A DNA stretch of 64,000 nt from Xestospongia muta (taxonomy: Eukaryota > Porifera > Demospongiae > Haplosclerida > Petrosiidae). The stretch is taken from assembly GCA_963693285.1 (NCBI GenBank), contig OY848917.1, positions 3,400,618 through 3,464,617 of the forward strand, given 5' to 3'. Shown here piece by piece: positions 59,441-64,000 of this stretch; the stretch's first letter is position 1; every line of letters begins with the position of its first letter. A model generated the notes under the pieces. The model was not told the DNA's origin and did not search any database. It saw only the letters and a list, made by a program, of their open reading frames with translations. The position numbers were made by a program, and so were the translations under genes.

Positions 59441-62400
59441 GAACCTGAAGTTGTGGCTACAATGTAATCATTTTTATTACCATCATTCCTAATGTTGTCT
59501 TGTTTCAGGTGCTTGTACTACCATTCCTTATATTTCATGAATTTTAAAAAAATGTACATAAGCAGTGCTATTGCCTGCATGATATAAATAAATCATGTTA
59601 CAGAGTCTGACTATGCTTGTCCTTAACTGGGTTTAGAAAAAATAGCAATACGAATTGAACATTTACAATATTTTTGGATGTGTACACACATGTATTTCTA
59701 CTTGTAGTTTATATTATACATTTAAACATGTACCTTGGAATCGCTCTCCTCTGTTATGTGTCCTGTTCACTCTCTCTGATCCAGCTAAATCAACAAAGTG
59801 GAACTTTGAAATTAGTCTAGTTGTGAGGATGTCCCTCTCATTACTGACATCTCCTATTACTTCTGGTTTCTCTTGTACTAAAAATATGCGGTATGTGTAC
59901 AGATAAGTAACAAAAGTACATATGAATGTGTCCGTATGTCTTACGTGTACATGACCATAAAAATTACAGGATATATATGTATATATGTTCATGATTAGTT
60001 GCTTAAACATTAACATTACATCACCTCAATCATAAATGTGAGTGTATATACTCTAGCATATTTACCTAATATGAGAGTGAAGATCACATGAGACCGACTA
60101 GAGTGTGCATTCATATCAGTGGCTAAAGTAACTCGGACAGCATTACCACTCTCTAGTAAAACCAAGGCTTCATCAGTATTAGAGACAACCTCCTCTGTTA
60201 AACCAGTTACCACTATAGAAAACAAATTTAATATGACAATTATTTCAATTAGTTTTAGTAGTTATAAACAGAATTCAGACCTTTTATTTTTACACTTGGC
60301 AAGCTGTGCATACCAGGCAGTCTTATAATCACTTTGGACCATGTGTTATATATACATGTAACATGTTATAACTATGAGTGATATGATGATAGGTGTGACT
60401 AACAATGCTTGAAGCTTCTTGCTTGCTTGTTTTTCTACATTTCTACCATTCATTTTATAACTATTAGTCTTCCACTGACACTACTGCTAATTTTGCAATC
60501 TTTGTAGCTCTAGTCTGTATTTCACTGTGTATTCAGTATCTTTCAAAACAATTATAGGATGATTTTTCAATTATAGTATTGTCAAATCTAATACTAGCTC
60601 CAAGACATACAAAGCTCAATAATTACTATAATAACTAATGTGATGTATCTGTTTAGAAACAACAACTAATGCATTGGATAAGTAGTAGAAAAAGAATTAA
60701 AATAAATCTATCCAAAGATATCTACAGATTAACTACACATCTTTAGTTTATCAGTGTGAGACTAAGGCATTAATGGCACCTACATGTAAATATACATGTA
60801 TGAATTTATTACCATATTATATTATATTTGTAAAAGAATACTCTCAGATAGTTTTGTTGATGCATTGATCTATGTTACTTTTATACTGTATATCGGGAAA
60901 CATTCGCGTTGCTAAATTTTTGCAAATTTCACGAATTTAACTCCATCGTAAAAATATTCCTCACCAATTTCTTACAATTATGAGCGTGGCAAATGGTTAT
61001 GCAGAAAATTTGATTATGGGTGACTGTGTGACAAATAGTTAGTAAAAATATTTTTCTTCTCCATTGGACGTCCATGCCTCATTATGAACTTGGTATCCTC
61101 TGATACAGGAGTCAATTTCGAACATCTCTTTCATTGTCGAGTCCAGGTGTGAGAAACATTTTAGGGTGTGGTCAACGGTAACAATTACAAGTGGGTGGAA
61201 ACATGGTATAAATCGCAAAATTTATATTCACGAAAAACTACAATTTCACCAATTCGCAAAAATATCCCGACGTGAAAGTTTCCCGATATACGGTATTACA
61301 TGTACATGTACTATAACATGCAATTTTTGTCACCTGTTTTTCCGTGTTCATCTTCTCTAATAGTAATGACACATCCACAGTCAGAATCAGTCAATAACAA
61401 GTCTCTGATTTCATCTTTATATATCTCAACATAGGACACCCCTAACTGATACTTAACTCCACACATCTCATCTTTTTTTACCCTGTCAAAGATGTCTTTT
61501 ATTGTTTGAGGTATTATACCCTCTTGTGGTGTACATGCAGTCACTCCTCCGCTACCTAATGTGTAGGTTTTACCAGATCCTGTCTGTCCATAAGCAAGGA
61601 CTGTACAGTTAATTCCTTGAAGAAAACTGTCTACCAAAGGTTGAATAGTCTCTGTGTACACCTCTAACTAAAGTGTAAGAGGTAAAAATATAACAATGTA
61701 CATTATAAATTTTAGCTTAAACTTGATATGTATAGTCATGAAATAAAATCATCTCCTTGTTATTTAGTCCTGTCCCCAAACCCACACGAAAAGAGAAACG
61801 TAAATCTGCTGACTCTAGAATTCAGTTAAATAATGTGCTGTGGGTGTTTGCTATGTGGTTATGGAGGGTGTTTGGTATGTGGTTATGGAGGGTGTTTGCT
61901 ATGTGGTTATGGGAGGTGTTGTAAATGAAACATTGAATATTATTAGTGAAGCTGGAAAATGATGTATAGCTTGCAACATTTGTTGTAGATGTCTAATGGA
62001 TTGTATTGCCATCGACAACAACAACAACAATAAGGAAAGAAGCAGTCTTTTTGGTGTTTAGCTTTAGTTTGAAATAGTTAGCTAGTTACAAAATGAAAAC
62101 AGTATAATGCTTGTATCTAGACATGAAAAGATTATATAATACACCTTCTATAGATGCTAAAATGTTATTTATTTTTATAAGACAGATTTAAAATATATAA
62201 CTTTAGAATGCCAAATTGTATAATGAAGTTGGTGTAGTTGTAGTTTGTCTAATTCTGTTGTCTAAAATTTTGACATCTTGTCCCAGTTTGTTTAAAATTT
62301 TAAATAAGCAGATAAAATATTTGGTAATATAGGTTCTTAAATAACTGTCCTTAAAATGTTAGTTAGCCATTTTTATTGCAACTATAGAGTTTGTAACTAC

Positions 62401-63615
62401 TAACAGAGAAGCTCAATGAGTACTTCATGAAGGGTACTCTCGTACACTTAACAAATGTACAATAGATGAAAGGACATCTTATAAGTAAATAACTATACTG
62501 AACAGACCATATCTCCCATCACTAATTGCTAATGATCAGCTGATCTTAGTCAACAAGAACCACAACCACCCATCAGGTGCTACAGATAAGAAAGTGTGTT
62601 TGTATCTCAATTCACAGACAAGGTGTCTATTTATTCTCAACCCAAGATAACCCCTACCATTCTAGTAGAAGTTACAACCTATTTAGACATGGAACTTCTG
62701 AATATGTCTACATCTCTTCTACAAAGTCTTCACAGTTCACACATTCTGTTCTGGCCATTTCTCTGGTTTACTTTCATCTTCCCAATAAAACTAGAGAAAC
62801 GTACACTTTTATTCTCTTAAAAGAAGAGGCCAAATATTAGCATTATATTTTAACCATAAAATATGGCAACTAACTTTGAGCTAGTTCTCATCCAAGCTAT
62901 AGAGATATGTTCCCTATATGAGTGTTTATACCAGTATTCAGTATTCATAATGCATGCATATGGAAAAGGTTACAAGCATTTTGTTCTTCAAGAGTGCTAC
63001 AAAGACAATGCTGACTTCGAACGTTTAATCCACTCAATCATTGCCCTAGTATATGTTCCACTTTTGTACATTCAAGTTGCATAAAAATGGCTTTGAAAAT
63101 TTTAGACATAATGGTATTAGACGAGCTGAGATTATATGAATTGGCCTCTAACTGTTAAATTCATTTACACCAACTCCTATAATAATTGAATACTAACACC
63201 TGTGCCATATTTCTTAGCTAAAAGAGTCAACTTAAGCGTACCAGACCTATAGTTTTTGCTTTGTACATAGATCTGGGGACAAGACTATTTGTGCTTTTGA
63301 TCAATGCATATAGCAATAAAGTTATATAAACAACATACCTGAGTTGATTTTGGCGGGAAGACTCGATCAAATCTGAATACTTTATCTTTACTCAACATCA
63401 ACTGATCAGTGTCACTAAAAGTGACACATATGTTACTGTCATCACTTTCTTCATGTTGCTCAGTCTTTATAAGAGGACGGACCTACATTAACAATCAATA
63501 AGACTATTTTAGTAAAGAACTTTTAACTTAAAGTATATAACAATACACTTTTTAAGCATAACCTATTAATACAACTTACTCTCACTACTACTTGAACTGC
63601 AACACCTCCTGCCAT
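45177..63615 (-). CDS. Kinesin-4 family motor, KIF7/KIF27 (Costal-2) type
   Basis: About 23 exons join in phase to about 1,187-1,200 residues. Motor exons: 63615-63580, 63482-63339, 61667-61334, 60212-60066, 59877-59734, 59146-59053 and 58010-57881. Coiled-coil exons: 56374-56192, 55283-55064, 54563-54463, 53634-53482, 50966-50808, 50539-50361, 50158-50111, 50065-49936, 49759-49391, 49233-49172, 48888-48813, 47942-47768, 46673-46481 (perhaps split by a 39-base intron), 46183-45850 and 45368-45177. The P-loop GQTGSGKT is at 87-94, switch I NAHSSRSH at 206-213, and switch II DLAGSE at 250-255. The tail matches KIF7 block by block: [58 protein letters not shown], and the end [16 protein letters not shown]7 organises the ciliary tip and Hedgehog signalling in bilaterians; sponges lack canonical Hedgehog, so a ciliary role is the likelier one. 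Confidence 0.88.
46988..47190. repeat. 93-bp tandem repeat in a kinesin intron
   Basis: ATAGGAAGTGGT recurs at 46988, 47081 and 47174, a period of 93 bp. The first two units are nearly identical and the third is truncated. Non-coding. Confidence 0.85.
50642..50776. repeat. Cluster of ACATGT palindromes in a kinesin intron
   Basis: Overlapping copies of GTACATGTAC and TACATGTACATGTA fill much of 50700-50776, with another copy at about 50646. Similar motifs are scattered through most of the other kinesin introns (for example 45711, 46398, 48703, 49110, 53730, 56476, 58830 and 61300). Confidence 0.7.
51714..52745 (+). CDS. GT6-family glycosyltransferase (ABO / alpha-1,3-Gal(NAc) transferase type)
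   Basis: Complete intronless frame of 343 residues on the strand opposite the kinesin, inside its intron 53481-50967. Residues 5-24 are a type II membrane anchor, and a short stem follows. The catalytic domain carries the GT6 landmarks: PWGAPIVW (about 89-96), the metal-binding DVD at 204-206 (FQVDVDMLF), [31 protein letters not shown] (253-265), [12 protein letters not shown] with the catalytic Glu at 297, and [10 protein letters not shown]. Human ABO shows the same blocks in the same order and spacing. The three residues that set donor choice in ABO (266-268) correspond to Ala-Gly-Gly at 259-261; the final Gly is the one found in the A (GalNAc) transferase. Donor and acceptor remain inferred. 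Confidence 0.92.
   Translation: MKETKLGLCVFLLLYSSMLLFEYYCVHLDYPSSSIYKNKNTMFNHRRWNLSTSCHIQNLTEGNFSFVLNDLPSLPKVSKSKIRYRIETPWGAPIVWADTEANVLARQPNGIYNVGLSIVAIAKYIKFLQPLITSADKYFMRDHKVTYFVISDKLDEVAKVKTNRHIVSIMEKNQGWPNNTLVRFQFISKHRNIYRDMDFIFQVDVDMLFVSSFNSEALGSRVGTLHPGSYSRRRLSFTYDKNPKSTAYVNPYEGEYYFAGGVLGGCVSEIITMADIIVKNILTDLHKYNYIAVWHDESHVNRYFIDHPPTKVLSPEYCVPEGWKILTKHRLLALNKNHKAIRS
53729..53775. repeat. Two copies of a perfect 22-24 bp palindrome
   Basis: ATACATACATGTACATGTAT forms the core of a perfect palindrome near 53726-53747, and it is repeated at about 53753-53776. Each can form a full hairpin or cruciform. It lies in the intron between the kinesin exons at 54463 and 53634. Confidence 0.7.
53880..54910. 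repeat. Two diverged ~300-bp direct repeats in neighbouring kinesin introns
   Basis: Segments 53880-54110 and 54608-54900 share, in order, CACTGACTA-AGCTA, GAAGACTATAG, AAGCAAGCTA, ATGATCAGT and ATGTGTT..CCAAT/GGTGATTA-like ends. They lie on either side of the exon 54563-54463, so either an intron segment was duplicated around the exon or two copies of one repeat inserted. Confidence 0.55.
54921..54956. repeat. (TA)n microsatellite
   Basis: Pure TA run of about 36 bases in a kinesin intron. Confidence 0.95.
55335..55723 (-). mobile_element. Truncated hAT element with a transposase C-terminal fragment
   Basis: The ends AGGGTTTCATCTA (55335-55347) and TAGATGAAACCCT (55711-55723) are perfect 13-base inverted repeats. 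On the minus strand, 55667-55398 encodes [20 protein letters not shown] followed by [20 protein letters not shown]. This is the pattern of the hAT transposase C-terminal dimerisation region (normally ERSFS-MK-IKT-LR-RL, then L..L..I). The rest of the transposase is missing, so the element is non-autonomous. It lies in a kinesin intron. Confidence 0.75.
55728..56195. repeat. 111-bp tandem repeat derived from the end of a kinesin exon
   Basis: ATTACTTACA recurs at 55740, 55851 and 55962 (period 111), with a fourth, spaced copy at 56183. The fourth copy is the genuine 3' end and splice donor of the kinesin exon 56374-56192. The others repeat that exon end (TTAGTAGCTATAGATGATTC) plus the start of the intron. 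It follows directly on the hAT element. Confidence 0.85.
57421..57495. repeat. 39-bp direct repeat
   Basis: ATCATTTTAGTAGTTATC(G/A)TATATATAAAGCGTTGAC occurs twice in a row, followed by a third partial copy. Kinesin intron; non-coding. Confidence 0.8.
58519..58820. repeat. 31-bp minisatellite, about 9.6 copies
   Basis: The unit is TATACACTGTACATGTATAT followed by AGTGGACCTGA. The first five units have ACATGTATAT and the next four ACATGCATAT, so the array grew in blocks. It lies in the kinesin intron between exons 59146-59053 and 58010-57881. Because the unit has no stop codon and 31 is not a multiple of three, all three minus frames stay open across it. Confidence 0.95.
59377..59438. repeat. 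(TG)n microsatellite
   Basis: Uninterrupted TG run of about 60 bases in a kinesin intron. Confidence 0.95.
60886..61293. mobile_element. Mariner-like miniature element (408 bp) with TA target sites
   Basis: The ends CTGTATATCGGGAAACATTC (from 60886) and GAAAGTTTCCCGATATACGG (to 61293) are inverted repeats with few mismatches, flanked on each side by TA. Both sub-ends contain ATTCGCGTTGC / CCGACGTGAAAG-type imperfect continuation. There is no transposase. TA duplication suggests mobilisation by a Tc1/mariner-type transposase. Confidence 0.75.
61668..63338. other. Large kinesin intron 2
   Basis: Apart from the 24-bp repeat, nothing coding is supported. Small frames at 62577-62840 and 62863-63084 lack splice context and recognisable domains. 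One stretch near 62620-62810 has a slightly coding-like composition and may be an old repeat remnant. Confidence 0.4.
61849..61921. repeat. 24-bp tandem repeat, three copies
   Basis: TGTTTGCTATGTGGTTATGG followed by AGGG, repeated three times with single-base changes. Kinesin intron. Confidence 0.85.
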
Positions 63616-64000
63616 GGCACGCCTGGATAATAATTATAATATATGGGCGTGGCGAAACTAATCAATAAAAATTAATGTTAATAACAAGCCACTTGTAATA
63701 CACAATTATGACTCAGCTAACGCAAAATGTATCAGTTTTGACTACAATCGCCCATGCATCCATACTGCAGACTTCTAGAGGTATATACTTATAGTACATC
63801 TCAGCAGAAGAAATCCAAATTAGTATAGAATGTGCTGACAGAAAGAGAGAATATAAAACAAGCAATCGAAAAGGAAAGAGAGTAATTGAATCAGAAATGG
63901 AATAGTGCATGGCATAAGGTTTAAAGATTGTAATGATGCAATTACAGAAGGATATGTAGAAGAGGTTATGTAATTTTGAAGCCAAATCTTATATTTTTTG
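63616..64000. other. Upstream flank of the kinesin gene
   Basis: The first 60 bases contain GGGCGTGGC near 63644, a GC-box-like element in otherwise AT-rich sequence. No other feature is supported before the window ends. Confidence 0.3.

Noticed and set aside
1..64000. tRNA, rRNA and CRISPR arrays
   Set aside because: No cloverleaf with a T-loop consensus, no rRNA core sequence, and no regularly spaced short repeats with unique spacers were noticed. The tandem arrays lack spacers. A dedicated scan for tRNAs was not possible.

Overview
The window looks like AT-rich nuclear DNA from an early-branching animal, most probably a demosponge such as Amphimedon. The reasons are short spliceosomal introns, many small inverted-repeat elements, and an animal gene set: a Notch-ligand DSL protein, a PAQR receptor, a KIF7/KIF27 kinesin and CARD/death-domain adaptors. 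The species is inferred, not proven. All exon models were read by eye from GT/AG sites and reading phase.

Layout. 0.4-2.1 kb (+): an intronless 4-coumarate-CoA-ligase-like adenylating enzyme. 3.1-5.9 kb (+): an 8-exon Delta-like DSL membrane protein with a Thr/Ser-rich stalk in place of EGF repeats. 6.3-11.6 kb: a ~2.6 kb tandem duplication carrying two intronless fucosyltransferase-like genes (-). 12.3-20.5 kb (-): a 10-exon protein with several CARD-like and death domains, built from a duplicated CARD-linker-DD module. 21.4-33.6 kb: three more fucosyltransferase-like genes (one +, two -) in a rearranged inverted-repeat region, with two copies of a decayed Cys-rich coding block. 33.7-34.7 kb: another decayed repeat coding block. 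38.0-39.0 kb (+): a PAQR seven-helix receptor. 39.4-40.5 kb (-): a two-exon CARD-DD adaptor with the architecture of CRADD/RAIDD. 41.9-43.6 kb (+): a sixth, more diverged fucosyltransferase-like gene. 45.2-63.6 kb (-): a kinesin of about 1,190-1,200 residues, orthologous in layout to KIF7/KIF27/Costal-2. A complete intronless GT6 glycosyltransferase (the ABO / alpha-galactosyltransferase family) lies on the opposite strand inside one of its introns.

Taken together, six type II fucosyltransferase-like genes and an ABO-family GT6 gene occupy about 45 kb. This is the pair of activities that vertebrates combine to make fucosylated A/B-type glycans. Linkage suggests, but does not prove, a surface-glycan locus. 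The fucosyltransferase copies are being amplified, flipped and copied as fragments. Copies 3-5 share an ETS-like plus YY1-like promoter pair, and a fourth such pair has no gene next to it.
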